DNA of 64,000 bases from Jiella pacifica. GTDB lineage: Bacteria > Pseudomonadota > Alphaproteobacteria > Rhizobiales > Rhizobiaceae. Below the pieces are notes generated by a model, which saw only the letters and a list, made by a program, of their open reading frames with translations, was not told the DNA's origin and made no database searches. The stretch lies in the NCBI RefSeq assembly GCF_010500815.1, contig NZ_JAAAMG010000004.1, forward strand, positions 50,186 through 114,185, in the 5' to 3' direction. Of the stretch, positions 29,794 to 41,508 are shown piece after piece; within the stretch, counting starts at the first letter, position 1; every line of letters starts with the position of its first letter. The position numbers were made by a program, and so were the translations under genes.

Positions 29794-31245
29794 ATGAAGT
29801 TTGCCTACAAGCTCAGTGTATCCGCCATCGCCCTGGCGATGATGACGGGCGCGTCCTTCGCGCAGGACATTCAGATCAAGAACCCGGAATGGTGGCAGGA
29901 GGCCGGCAAGAAGTTCGACGGCGCCACCCTGCGCGGCGTCACCGAATCGACGCCGGCTTCGAACTACGTCGCCGACGTCCTCGCCCCGAAGTTCGAGGAG
30001 CTGACCGGAATCGACGTGCAGATCGAGACCACCTCCTGGGATCAGATGTACGACAAGGCCATCAAGGACATGGAGGCCAAGACCGGCATCTATGACATGG
30101 TCTATATCGAGCAGGACATCGTCTACGCCTATCTGGCGCGCAACTTCCTGGTCAACCTCACCAAGGCACTCGACGAGAATGCCGAGTTGAAGGCGCCGGA
30201 ATACTCCGAAGACAATTTCACCACCTTCGCCGAGAACTTCCGCGGATCCGACGGTGGCCTGTACGGCGTGCCGATGGAGGCCTTCATCAAGGTCTATCTC
30301 TATCGGACCGACCTTTTCAACGATCCGAAGATCCAGGCCGAATTCAAGGAGAAGACCGGCAAGGATCTGAAGCCCGCCAAGACCCACGCCGAATACACCG
30401 AGATCGCCAAGTTCTTCACCGAATACGGCAAGGCCAACGGCATGGATCTCTGGGGCACGACCGCCCAGGCGCATACCGGCCATCCGGCCTCGTGGTACGA
30501 GTATTTCGAGTCCGTCGCGCCGACCTACGGCGTCTACAACTGGGGCATCGACGCAAACAACAACTATGCCGCGACCGTCGAGAATGGCGGCACGATGAAC
30601 TCGCCCGAGGCCAAGGAAGCGCTGAAGTGGTGGCTGTCGATGCGTGACATTGCCCCGCCGGAATCGGTGCAGTCGACCTGGACCGAGGTCGCGACCACCT
30701 TCGCCGCCGGCAGAGCAGCGCAGGGTCTCGTCTATGGCGAGAACGCCGCCTGGATCGCCACGGACGAGGAGAAGTCGCGTGTCGTCGGCGAAGTCGGCGT
30801 GGCACTGCCGCCGCTGGAGCCCGGCGTCCTGGAAGAGGCCGAGAGCGGCAAGGGCTACATCGGCTACTATGACGGCGGCGCCTTCGGCCTGCCGGTGACC
30901 TCCAAGAGCCAGGACGCCGCGCTCCTGTTCATGCAGTTCATGGCGCTGCCCGAGATCCAGGAAGACTGGGCCGCGGCCGGCTCGCGCATCACCCTGACTT
31001 CGACCTACGACACCCCGAAGGTGAAGGAAGTCGACAAGGAGCTCGGCGGCTACTACTCGATGCTCCGCGACGACGGCAAGCTGTTCAAGGGCGCGCCGGA
31101 ATATCCGTTCCACCGGCAGGTCATCGAGGCGACGTCGCCGACCTTCTACGAGATCCTCACCGGCTCGATCGGCCCGGACGAAGGCCTCGACATGATGGCG
31201 CAGAAGGCCGAAGAGGAACTGAAGAACCTCGGCTACCGCAAGTAA
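29794..31245 (+). CDS. Polyol ABC transporter, periplasmic binding protein
   Basis: A 483-residue extracellular solute-binding protein of family 1. It has a Sec signal peptide (residues 1-23, ending SFA-Q) and a long two-lobed fold (WDQMYDKAIKDMEAKTGIYD, then the C-terminal LFMQFMALPEIQEDWA). The ATG at 29794 has the strong site GGGAGGAAG. It is the first gene of the rightward transcript. Related proteins in rhizobia bind polyols such as ribitol, arabitol or sorbitol. The dehydrogenases encoded nearby support a polyol substrate. Confidence 0.88.
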   Translation: MKFAYKLSVSAIALAMMTGASFAQDIQIKNPEWWQEAGKKFDGATLRGVTESTPASNYVADVLAPKFEELTGIDVQIETTSWDQMYDKAIKDMEAKTGIYDMVYIEQDIVYAYLARNFLVNLTKALDENAELKAPEYSEDNFTTFAENFRGSDGGLYGVPMEAFIKVYLYRTDLFNDPKIQAEFKEKTGKDLKPAKTHAEYTEIAKFFTEYGKANGMDLWGTTAQAHTGHPASWYEYFESVAPTYGVYNWGIDANNNYAATVENGGTMNSPEAKEALKWWLSMRDIAPPESVQSTWTEVATTFAAGRAAQGLVYGENAAWIATDEEKSRVVGEVGVALPPLEPGVLEEAESGKGYIGYYDGGAFGLPVTSKSQDAALLFMQFMALPEIQEDWAAAGSRITLTSTYDTPKVKEVDKELGGYYSMLRDDGKLFKGAPEYPFHRQVIEATSPTFYEILTGSIGPDEGLDMMAQKAEEELKNLGYRK

Positions 31246-31270
31246 CTTCGCGGGTTCGCCACTAGCGACG

Positions 31271-31303
31271 ACGGCGGGCCGCTCTTAGAGCGTGGCCCGC
31301 CGT
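31271..31303 (+). terminator. Attenuator-like hairpin between binding protein and permease genes
   Basis: ACGGCGGGCC (31271-31280) pairs perfectly with GGCCCGCCGT (31294-31303), and GCTCT/AGAGC can extend the stem inside. It lies 25 bases after the binding-protein stop, with no long T run. Such hairpins usually stop part of the transcripts or protect the upstream message, keeping binding protein in excess over permeases. Confidence 0.65.
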
Positions 31304-31476
31304 TTCGGCCCCTTCGGCCGATCGTCCGCCGCAAGCTGCCCCCGAGATCGCTCCGTCGATGGCCGGATACCCTGCCGTTGCTGCCGCGCGACGAGGCGGC
31401 GAATCCGGGCTGTTTGCTCAGGGCATGCGGACGGGCCCTTCTTCGACAACGACACGCCTCGACGAAAGATGGCTCG

Positions 31477-32352
31477 ATGCAATCCAACAGATTAGGCTGG
31501 ATTCTCCTCGCTCCGACGCTGGTGATCCTGTTCTTCTTCGGCGTCGTGCCGTTCTTCTACGTGCTGTGGTTGTCGTTCCATCAATGGAACCCGTTCGCGC
31601 TCGACCCGGCGGTTGTCTATAACGGCGCCGACAATTTTCGCGCCTTGGTGTTCGACAGCGGCTTTCTGGCCTCGCTCGGCGTCACCCTCGCCTTCGTCTT
31701 CTTCGCCGTCCTCTCCGAGCTGATCGTCGGCTACCTCCTTGCCCAGGCCTTCCTGAAGGACTTCCCCGGCAAGGCGATCTTCCGGACGATCCACACGCTT
31801 CCCCTGATCATGGCGCCGATCATCGTCGGCTCGATCTGGAAGCTGATGACGACGCCCTCGATCGGGATCATTCCCTCGCTGCTCGACAGCTGGTTCGGCT
31901 TCGACCTCAACATCGGCACCAGCGCCGTCGCGGCCTTCACCGTCACCGTCGTCATGGACATCTGGCACTGGACGCCGCTGGTCACCCTGACCTTGATCGC
32001 CGCGCTCGTCTCGCTGCCGGCCGACCCGTTCGAACAGGCGCAGATCGACGGTGCCAACAAGCGCCAGATCTTCTGGCACATCACCCTGCCGATGATCGCC
32101 CCGGCACTGCTCGCCACCGTCTTCATCCGGCTGATGGACGCGCTGCGCACCGTCGACGAGGTCTTGATGCTGACCGGCGGCGGGCCGGGCTCGGCGACCC
32201 GCTATCTCGGCGTCCACATCTTCAAGGAAGTCTTCCCGAGGACGAATTACGGCTACGGCTCGGCGGTCTCGATCATCGTCCTCTATCTGACGATCGTTTC
32301 CTGCTGGCTGCTCTACGTCGCGCTGATCGCGCCGCGCAACAAGAAGGCCTGA
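31477..32352 (+). CDS. Polyol ABC transporter, permease 1
   Basis: A 291-residue MalF-type permease with about six membrane helices. The coupling motif facing the ATPase is PFEQAQIDGANKRQIFWHITLP. The ATG at 31477 (MQSNRLGW) precedes the first helix; the upstream part of the frame lies in the intergenic region and is not protein-like. It works with the next permease as a heterodimer. Confidence 0.88.
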   Translation: MQSNRLGWILLAPTLVILFFFGVVPFFYVLWLSFHQWNPFALDPAVVYNGADNFRALVFDSGFLASLGVTLAFVFFAVLSELIVGYLLAQAFLKDFPGKAIFRTIHTLPLIMAPIIVGSIWKLMTTPSIGIIPSLLDSWFGFDLNIGTSAVAAFTVTVVMDIWHWTPLVTLTLIAALVSLPADPFEQAQIDGANKRQIFWHITLPMIAPALLATVFIRLMDALRTVDEVLMLTGGGPGSATRYLGVHIFKEVFPRTNYGYGSAVSIIVLYLTIVSCWLLYVALIAPRNKKA

Positions 32353-32356
32353 TCCG

Positions 32357-33193
32357 ATGAGACGTCAACGAACCTGGCTGTACCTTCTGTTCTGGACCGT
32401 GGTCAGCTTCTTCACCCTGTTCCCCATCTACTGGCTGTTCGTCATCTCGGTGAAGCCGGCCGTCGAGTTGTTCTCGACCCCCGAGGTGATCCTCTCCTCG
32501 GTCTACTGGAAGAACTACGTCGACGTCCTCAACGACGAGACGCTGCGCGGTTACATGGTCAATTCGCTGATCATCTCGACCGGCAACGCCTTTCTCGTCA
32601 CCGTGCTCGGCTTTCTCGCCTGCTATGCACTGAGCCGCTTCAATCTCGGCGGCAAGGAATCGATCTTCTTCTGGACGATCACCAACCGCATGGCGCCGCC
32701 GGCGGTGTTCCTCCTGCCGCTCTTCCTCCTGCTCACGCAGGTCTACCGGTTCGGCGATTTTACGCTTCTCGATACCAAGATCGGCATGATCCTCGTCTAT
32801 TGCACCTTCAACCTGCCCTTCGCGATCTGGACGCTGCGGCCGACCATCGATGGCATCCCGAAGGAGCTCGACGAGGCGGCCTTCGTCGACGGGGCGAGCG
32901 CCTGGACGGTGATCACCGAGATCGTCCTGCCGCTGGCAAGGCCCGGCCTCGCCGTCACCTTGATCCTCACCTGGGTCTTCGCCTGGAACGAATATCTGCT
33001 CGCCGCGACGCTGACCAACTTCAACGCCCGCACGTTGACGACCGGCCTCTCCGAATATGTCACGACGACCGGCACCGAATGGGGCGTGATGGCGGCGATC
33101 TCGATGTTCACTCTGATCCCGGCGCTGATCGTCTTCAGCCTGGTCCAGCGCCACATCGTCGCCGGCCTGACCTTCGGCGCCGTGAAAGGATGA
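32357..33193 (+). CDS. Polyol ABC transporter, permease 2
   Basis: A 278-residue MalG-type permease, four bases after permease 1. It has about six membrane helices and the coupling motif ELDEAAFVDGASAWTVITEIVLP. It forms the transmembrane channel with permease 1. Confidence 0.9.
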   Translation: MRRQRTWLYLLFWTVVSFFTLFPIYWLFVISVKPAVELFSTPEVILSSVYWKNYVDVLNDETLRGYMVNSLIISTGNAFLVTVLGFLACYALSRFNLGGKESIFFWTITNRMAPPAVFLLPLFLLLTQVYRFGDFTLLDTKIGMILVYCTFNLPFAIWTLRPTIDGIPKELDEAAFVDGASAWTVITEIVLPLARPGLAVTLILTWVFAWNEYLLAATLTNFNARTLTTGLSEYVTTTGTEWGVMAAISMFTLIPALIVFSLVQRHIVAGLTFGAVKG

Positions 33194-33197
33194 CGCG

Positions 33198-33467
33198 ATG
33201 ACCCGGACCGATCCGCAGGACGTCGAAACCCCGATCAACATCTACGAGGAGCAGGAAGAGGGCCGGCAGTCGCCGCTCGACCGCAAGGAGCGCGACGGCT
33301 TCCTGCCGATCCAGACCAACTGGTTCGACAGGATCTTCATCTCCGTCATCATCTGGGTGGCGCTGTCGCTGTTCTGGCTCCGGTTCATGGAGCCGGCTGG
33401 GCTGCCGCTCACGATCTCCAACGTCGTCGCCGTTCTCCTCGGCGTCTACATCGTCTGGAAAGGCTGA
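33198..33467 (+). CDS. Small two-helix membrane protein of the polyol transporter operon
   Basis: An 89-residue protein with an acidic, hydrophilic N-terminus (1-40) and two predicted membrane helices at about 44-63 and 69-87. It begins four bases after permease 2 and ends five bases before the dehydrogenase, so it clearly belongs to the operon. I do not recognise the family. A small accessory subunit that stabilises or tunes the permease pair is a reasonable guess from position only. Confidence 0.75.
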   Translation: MTRTDPQDVETPINIYEEQEEGRQSPLDRKERDGFLPIQTNWFDRIFISVIIWVALSLFWLRFMEPAGLPLTISNVVAVLLGVYIVWKG

Positions 33468-33472
33468 ATTCC

Positions 33473-34522
33473 ATGAAATCCCTGGTCCTCGAGCGCAAGG
33501 ACGAACTGTCGCTGCGCGACTTTCCGATCGACAAGGACGAGGCGGTGCTCGGCCCGCGCGACGTGCGGATCAAGCTCCACACCGTCGGCATCTGCGGCTC
33601 GGACGTCCATTACTACACCCACGGACGCATCGGCCCCTTCGTCGTCAACGAGCCGATGATCCTCGGCCACGAGGCCTCCGGCACGGTGATCGAGACCGGC
33701 TCCGACGTCACCACGCTGAAGGCCGGCGACCGCGTCTGCATGGAGCCGGGCATTCCCGATCCGAATTCCAAGGCGACCCGGCTCGGCATGTATAATGTCG
33801 ATCCCGCGGTGCGCTTCTGGGCAACGCCGCCGGTCCACGGCATCCTCCGTCCGACCTGCGTCCACCCGGAAGCCTTCACCTTCAAGCTGCCGGACAATGT
33901 GAGCTTCGCCGAGGCCGCGATGGTCGAGCCTCTGGCAGTGGGCGTTCACGCGGCCACCAAGGCCAAGATCAAGCCCGGCGACATCGCCGTGGTGCTGGGG
34001 GCCGGGCCGATCGGCCTCGTCACGGCGCTCTCGGCGCTGGCGGGCGGCTGCGCGCGGGTCTACGTCACCGATCTCGCCGAAAAGAAGCTGGAGATCGCCG
34101 AGAGCCTCTCACCGGCGATCGTCGGCGTCGATGCCGGCAAGGAAAGCCTCGTCGACCGGATCAAGGCCGATACCGACAGCTGGGGCTGCGACGTCGTCTT
34201 CGAGGCGACGGGCTCGCCCAAGGCAGCCGCCAAGGTGTTCGAGCCGCTGGCGCCCGGCGGCTGCGTGGTGATGATCGGCGGCCAGTCCGAGCCGATCGCC
34301 TACGACGCCGGCGCGGCGATGATCCGCGAGGCGCGGGTCGAGAACATCTTCCGCTATGCCCACGTCTTTCCCCGCTGCGTCGCCATGCTCTCCTCGGGAA
34401 CCATCGACGTGAAGCCGCTGATCACCCGGACCTTCGACTTTGCGGAGAGCGTCAGGGCGTTCGAGATCGCCGCCTCGGCTCCGGCCGGGGACGTGAAGAT
34501 GCAGATCGAACTGCCGCAGTGA
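33473..34522 (+). CDS. Zinc-dependent polyol dehydrogenase (xylitol/sorbitol type)
   Basis: A 349-residue medium-chain dehydrogenase. The catalytic-zinc residues are present: Cys in GICGSD, the GHEASG pair and Glu in VEPLAVG. The Rossmann motif is VLGAGPIG and the following acidic residue (VTDLAEKK) fits NAD. The segment that carries four structural-zinc cysteines in many relatives (after RVCMEPG) here reads [18 protein letters not shown] without them, as in some sorbitol and xylitol dehydrogenases. It should oxidise the imported polyol to a 2-ketose. It lies inside the transporter operon, before the ATPase gene. Confidence 0.88.
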   Translation: MKSLVLERKDELSLRDFPIDKDEAVLGPRDVRIKLHTVGICGSDVHYYTHGRIGPFVVNEPMILGHEASGTVIETGSDVTTLKAGDRVCMEPGIPDPNSKATRLGMYNVDPAVRFWATPPVHGILRPTCVHPEAFTFKLPDNVSFAEAAMVEPLAVGVHAATKAKIKPGDIAVVLGAGPIGLVTALSALAGGCARVYVTDLAEKKLEIAESLSPAIVGVDAGKESLVDRIKADTDSWGCDVVFEATGSPKAAAKVFEPLAPGGCVVMIGGQSEPIAYDAGAAMIREARVENIFRYAHVFPRCVAMLSSGTIDVKPLITRTFDFAESVRAFEIAASAPAGDVKMQIELPQ

Positions 34523-34535
34523 AGGGAATGTTGAA

Positions 34536-35600
34536 GTGGCTGGCGTAAACATCGACGACGTATTCAAGCGCTATGGCTCGGTCCAGGTCATGCACGGGGT
34601 GTCGATCGACATCGAGGACGGCGAGTTCGTCGTCCTGGTCGGGCCGTCGGGCTGCGGCAAGTCGACCCTCCTCAGGATGCTCGCCGGCCTCGAGCCGATC
34701 AGCCAGGGGACGATCCGGATTGGCGAGAAGGTCGTCAACGACGTCCTGCCGAAGGACCGGGACATCGCCATGGTGTTCCAGTCCTACGCGCTCTATCCGC
34801 ACAAGACGGTGGCGCAGAACATCGGCTTTCCGTTGAAGATGGCGAAACGCCCGAAGGCGGAGATCGACGAGAAGGTCGGCCGGGCGGCCGACATCCTCGA
34901 CCTGACGAAATATCTCGATCGCTACCCCAAGGCGCTGTCCGGCGGCCAGCGCCAGCGCGTCGCCATGGGCCGGGCGATCGTCCGGGACCCCAAGGTGTTC
35001 CTGTTCGACGAGCCGCTGTCGAACCTCGACGCCAAGCTGCGCGTCTCGATGCGCATGGAGATCAAGGAACTTCACCAGCGCCTCAAGACCACCATCGTCT
35101 ACGTCACCCACGATCAGATCGAGGCGATGACCATGGCCGACAAGATCGTCGTCATGCGCGACGGCAAGGTCGAGCAGATCGGCGCGCCGCTCGATCTCTA
35201 CGACAATCCGCAGAACGTCTTCGTCGCCGGCTTCATCGGCTCGCCCTCCATGAATTTCGTCAAGGGGCGGATTCGCGGGGCGTCTGGGGCGCGCGAATTC
35301 GTCTCCGAGGGCGGTCTCGTCCTGCCCGTGCCGGCGGAGGCGAGCGTCGCCGACGGTCATGAGGTAGTCTACGGCATCCGGCCCGAGCACATTTCCATCG
35401 GCGAGGGCGGCGTTCCGATGGATGTCGTGGTGGTCGAGCCGACCGGATCGGAGACCCAGGTCTTCGCGCGGTCTGGCACCGATCTCATCGACACCGTGGT
35501 CAAGGACCGGATTTCGGCGCGGCCGGGGGAAAAGCTCGGCTTCCACATCGATCTGAGCCGCGTTCATCTCTTCGACGCGAAGACGCAGCAGCGTCTCTAG
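34536..35600 (+). CDS. Polyol ABC transporter, ATP-binding subunit (UgpC/MalK type)
   Basis: A 354-residue ATPase. Walker A is GPSGCGKST, the signature LSGGQRQRV, Walker B VFLFDEP, and the D-loop and H-loop follow normally. The C-terminal TOBE/OB regulatory domain starts near residue 240 (FIGSPSMNFV). The start is a GTG (34536) 13 bases after the dehydrogenase stop. It powers the two permeases upstream and ends the operon. Confidence 0.92.
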   Translation: MAGVNIDDVFKRYGSVQVMHGVSIDIEDGEFVVLVGPSGCGKSTLLRMLAGLEPISQGTIRIGEKVVNDVLPKDRDIAMVFQSYALYPHKTVAQNIGFPLKMAKRPKAEIDEKVGRAADILDLTKYLDRYPKALSGGQRQRVAMGRAIVRDPKVFLFDEPLSNLDAKLRVSMRMEIKELHQRLKTTIVYVTHDQIEAMTMADKIVVMRDGKVEQIGAPLDLYDNPQNVFVAGFIGSPSMNFVKGRIRGASGAREFVSEGGLVLPVPAEASVADGHEVVYGIRPEHISIGEGGVPMDVVVVEPTGSETQVFARSGTDLIDTVVKDRISARPGEKLGFHIDLSRVHLFDAKTQQRL

Positions 35601-35664
35601 CTGCCCCCGAGTTCGGGCCGTCCCCAAAGCCGGATCCGGCCCGGTCGCGGGTTTCGCCGCGCAA

Positions 35665-37826
35665 TCAGGCGGTCAGCCGCTCGGTGGCGCGGGTGTTGCG
35701 GCGGCGGCCTTCGAGGACGCCGAGGACGGCCATCGCGGCCTGCAGGACGTTGGTGCCGGGCCCGAAGATTTCGGCGACGCCGGCATCGAGGAGCGCCTGG
35801 TAGTCCTGCGAGGGAATGACGCCGCCGCAGACGACGTGGATGTCCGCGCGGTTCTTCTCCGCCAGGGCGGCGATCAGTTCGGGCACCAGCGTCATGTGGC
35901 CGGCCGCATGGGACGAGACGCCGACGACGTCGACCTTCCTGTCGATCGCCAGACTGGCGACCTCCTGCGGCGTCTCGAACAGCGGGCCGAGATGGACGGC
36001 AAAGCCGAGATCGGCAAAGGCGGTGGCGATCACCTTCGAGCCGCGGTCGTGGCCGTCCTGGCCGAGCTTGGCGACGAGGATCGAGGGCTTGCGGCCCTTC
36101 TCCTCGGCATAGTCGGCAATGCGCTGTCGGATGGTGGCAAATTCCGGGTCGCTCTCATGCGCCGAGGCGAAGACGCCGGAGATCAGCGAGGTCGATGGTT
36201 GGTGCCGGCCGCCGAAGCCGTCCTCCATCGCCTGTGAGATCTCACCCAGCGTGGCCCTGGCACGCGCCGCTTCGACGGCAGCGGCCAGGAGATTGCCGTC
36301 CTTGCCGCTCGCGCAATCCCGCAGGGCGGCGAGGGCGCTCTCGCAGGCTTCCTTGCTGCGTGTCCGTCGCACCTCCTCGAGCCGGGCGATCTGGGACTTT
36401 CGAACGGCCGCCGTGTCGATGTTCAGGATCTCGACCGGCGCCTCTTCCTCCAGCCGGAAGCGGTTGACGCCGACGACGACGTCCTCGCCCTTGTCGATGC
36501 GCGCCTGGCGCAGCGCCGCCGCCTCCTCGATCCGCCGCTTCGGCAGGCCTTCCGCGACGGCCTTGGTCATGCCGCCGGCGGCCTCGACCTCGGCGATCAG
36601 TTCGAAGGCCCTGTCGGCAAGGTCCTTCGTCAGCGCCTCGACATAATAGGAGCCGCCCAGCGGATCGACGACGTTGGTGACGCCTGTCTCGTGGGCGAGG
36701 ATCAGCTGGGTGTTGCGGGCGATGCGGGCCGATGTCTCGCTCGGCAGCGCCATCGCCTCGTCGAAGGCATTGGTGTGAAGCGACTGGGTGCCGCCGAGCA
36801 CCGCCGACATCGCCTCGTAGGCGGTGCGCACGACGTTGTTCATCGGGTCCTGCTCGGTCAGCGAGACGCCCGAGGTCTGGCAGTGGGTGCGCAGCATCTT
36901 CGAGCGCTCGTCGGTGGCGCCGAAGTCCGTCATGATCTTCGCCCACATCTGCCGCGCCGCACGCAGCTTGGCGACTTCCATGAAGAAGTTCATGCCGATG
37001 CAGAAGAAGAAGGAGAGGCGGGGCGCGAACTTGTCGACGGACAGGCCCCGGGCCATCGCGGCGCGGACATATTCCATCCCGTCGGCCAGCGTATAGGCGA
37101 GCTCCTGGGCGAGCGTCGCGCCGGCTTCCTGCATGTGATAGCCGGAGATCGAGATCGAGTTGAAGCGCGGCATCTCTACGGCGGTATAGCCGATGATGTC
37201 GGCAACGATGCGCATCGATGGCTCAGGCGGATAGATGTAGGTGTTGCGGACCATGAACTCCTTCAGAATGTCGTTCTGAACGGTTCCGGTGAGCTGCCTC
37301 CGGTCGACGCCCTGCTCCTCGGCTGCGACGACGAACATCGCCAGCACCGGGATGATCGCGCCGTTCATGGTCATAGACACGCTCATCGTGTCGAGCGGAA
37401 TGCCGTCGAAGAGGATCTTCATGTCCTCGACAGTATCGATGGCGACGCCCGCCTTGCCGACATCGCCGGCGACCCGCGGATGGTCGGAATCGTAGCCGCG
37501 ATGGGTGGCGAGGTCGAAGGCGACCGAGAGGCCCTTCTGACCGGCGGCGAGGTTCTTGCGGTAGAAGGCGTTGGAAGCTTCGGCCGTCGAGAAGCCGGCA
37601 TACTGGCGGATTGTCCAGGGCTGGCCGGCATACATCGTAGCCCGCGGCCCGCGGGTGAAGGGGGCAACGCCGGGGAGGGCGCTCGTGGCATCCTGCGGCA
37701 GATCCTCGGCGGTATAGACCGGCTTGATGGCGATCCCCTCGGCGGTCTGCCAGGTGAGGTCCTCGACCTCGCGGCCCTTCAGCTCCTTCGTCGCCAGATC
37801 GAGCCAGTCCCGCGGAAAATTCTCGC

Positions 37827-37830
<4 letters not shown>
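35665..37830 (-). CDS. scpA: Methylmalonyl-CoA mutase
   Basis: A 721-residue adenosylcobalamin-dependent mutase interconverting (R)-methylmalonyl-CoA and succinyl-CoA. The N-terminal substrate barrel is seen in [16 protein letters not shown] and [15 protein letters not shown]. The C-terminal cobalamin domain has DGHDRG, the DxHxxG motif that supplies the lower axial histidine, followed by the second-strand motif [11 protein letters not shown]. The full set is in one chain, so it is the single-subunit form. Its ATG overlaps the stop of pccA by four bases: the two last steps of propionyl-CoA conversion are coupled. The gene is also known as bhbA or mcm. Confidence 0.96.
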
Positions 37831-39875
<2,045 letters not shown>

Positions 39876-40114
39876 GTCCCGTCTCTCTCCCTTGCGCCAG
39901 GGCCGGCCATGCCCTCGCATGCTTCTTCTTATCCGCCTGCGCCCCGCCGCGTCACGATGCTCGTCTTCCGAAGGCACACTCAGAAGCGCATCCCGCCGGC
40001 TCCTCTTCGGCGGGTCAGTCTCACCGCGTCGCTTGCGGGGAACGCCCGGGCTACTCAAGCTTCGTCATTCTCGGGCCCCGTTCCACTGCTGTCCGGTTAA
40101 ATTTTCTGGACGCA

Positions 40115-40191
40115 GCGCATGACATTGATTCTACTCGGTTCCAGACGTTTCGCCGCGTTTGGGACACGAGTTGGAGATCAATGTCATGCGC
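40115..40191 (+). promoter_or_regulatory. Inverted repeat covering the transposase start codon
   Basis: GCGCATGACATTGAT (40115-40129) is the exact complement of ATCAATGTCATGCGC (40177-40191), and the right arm contains the transposase ATG (40186). A message starting outside the element would fold this hairpin and hide the start codon, as known for IS10 and IS50. A message starting inside it would not. Confidence 0.6.
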
Positions 40192-41349
40192 CACCAGAAT
40201 ACAGTTTTTCACACGCTGCAGAAGTTCATTCCCTGGAATGATTTCGAGACGCTTGTGGAGAAGTGCGGCGCCGACCATCGGGTGCGCAGCTTCGGGACCA
40301 AGAGCCAGTTCCTGGCGCTGTTGTTCGGTCAGTTGTCGGGTGCGGCGAGCCTGCGCGAGATCGTCGACAGCCTGCAGAGCCAGTCGTCGCGCCTTTATCA
40401 CGTGGGGATGAAGGCGTCGGCGCGCTCGACCTTCTGCGACGCCAACCGGCTGCGGCCGTCGGCGCTGTTCGCCGATCTCTTCGCCAAGATGGCACAGAGG
40501 GCCTGCCGCGCCACGCGCCGGCAGATGAGCGGCGCTGACACCACCTTGCTGCTCGATTCCACGCAGATGCAACTGAGCTCTTTGTCCCGCGGCTGGCTGA
40601 GTGCCAAGGCCGATGGCAGCCGGGCCATCAAGCTGCATGTCGTGCACGATCTTTCGAGCCGAACGCCGATGAAGGCGACGATCAGCGACCAGCGGGTCAA
40701 CGACATCACGCCGGCCCAGGACCTCGTGGTCGAACCCGGCGCAACCTACGTCTTCGACCTCGGCTATTACGACTTTGCCTGGTGGGCGGCCTTCGACGCG
40801 GCCGGGTGCCGCTTCGTCACGCGGCTGAAGAGCCATACCAAGCTCACCGTTACCGCCGAGGCGCGCGTCGAGCCGGGCGGGGCGGTTCTCAGCGATCGCA
40901 TCGGCCTGTTGACGCAGCGCACCGCCAAGTCCCGCACCCCCGCCTTCGCCGATCCGGTTCGCGAGATCGTCGTGACGATCTCGACGGGCAGGACCATCCG
41001 GGTCGTCACCAACGACCTCGACGCGCCGGCCGAGGAGATCGCTCATCTCTACACGCAGCGCTGGCAGATCGAGCTGTTCTTCAAGTGGATCAAGCAGAAC
41101 CTGAAGATCAAGACATTCGTCGGCACCAGCGAGAACGCCATCCGCATCCAGATCTTCGTCGCCCTCATCGCCTATATTCTGCTGCGACTGGCCCATGACG
41201 CCCAAAATGCCATCGAACGCCCCATGAGCTTCCGACGCCTCGTGCGGCTCAACCTCATGGAAAAACGGGATGTTGCCGCCCTGAACAAGCCAAAACCGCC
41301 GCTCCAAACAGACCCAAGACAGGCCAGCTTTGATCTTCAAGTAATCTAA
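40186..41349 (+). CDS. IS4-family transposase
   Basis: A 387-residue DDE transposase. The N-terminal domain (MRHQNTVFHTLQKFIPWNDFE, DUF4372-like) precedes the catalytic core: first Asp in LLLDSTQ, second in YVFDLGYYDF, and Glu in the YTQRWQIELFFKWIKQNLK segment (the IS4 YREK-type motif). The ATG at 40186 has GGAG nine bases upstream and is chosen over an upstream TTG. The frame is intact, so the element may be active. Confidence 0.93.
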   Translation: MRHQNTVFHTLQKFIPWNDFETLVEKCGADHRVRSFGTKSQFLALLFGQLSGAASLREIVDSLQSQSSRLYHVGMKASARSTFCDANRLRPSALFADLFAKMAQRACRATRRQMSGADTTLLLDSTQMQLSSLSRGWLSAKADGSRAIKLHVVHDLSSRTPMKATISDQRVNDITPAQDLVVEPGATYVFDLGYYDFAWWAAFDAAGCRFVTRLKSHTKLTVTAEARVEPGGAVLSDRIGLLTQRTAKSRTPAFADPVREIVVTISTGRTIRVVTNDLDAPAEEIAHLYTQRWQIELFFKWIKQNLKIKTFVGTSENAIRIQIFVALIAYILLRLAHDAQNAIERPMSFRRLVRLNLMEKRDVAALNKPKPPLQTDPRQASFDLQVI

Positions 41350-41508
41350 GCCGGACAGCAGTGGGACGGGGCCGAGAATGACGAAGCGTTGGGGTTGCCG
41401 CCTCCTTAGGTTCGCTCCCATGTCCCTTATGACATGAAGCCAGAGCGCGACGGTTCCGCCGCGTTGGCGGCTACAGGGTCGGCGCCATCAGGTCTGGCTG
41501 TCCGGCCT

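Larger units (their letters stand above)
40059..41387 (+). mobile_element. IS4-family insertion sequence
   Basis: One transposase gene lies between inverted ends. The inner match is 16 bases with one mismatch: TTCCACTGCTGTCCGG (40081-40096) against its complement at 41351-41366. The match continues outward (GCTTCGTCATTCTCGG at 40059-40074 and its exact complement at 41372-41387) with one extra G on the left. Either the terminal repeats are ~37 bp, or a shorter element (about 40081-41366) split a palindromic intergenic repeat. No clear direct target duplication is seen. It sits between the pccA-scpA pair and the rest of the pcc region. Confidence 0.88.

Noticed and set aside
40075-41371. A direct target duplication (GGGCC-like) at the IS ends.
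   Set aside because: The match is only about five GC bases inside the inverted repeat and cannot be told from chance.
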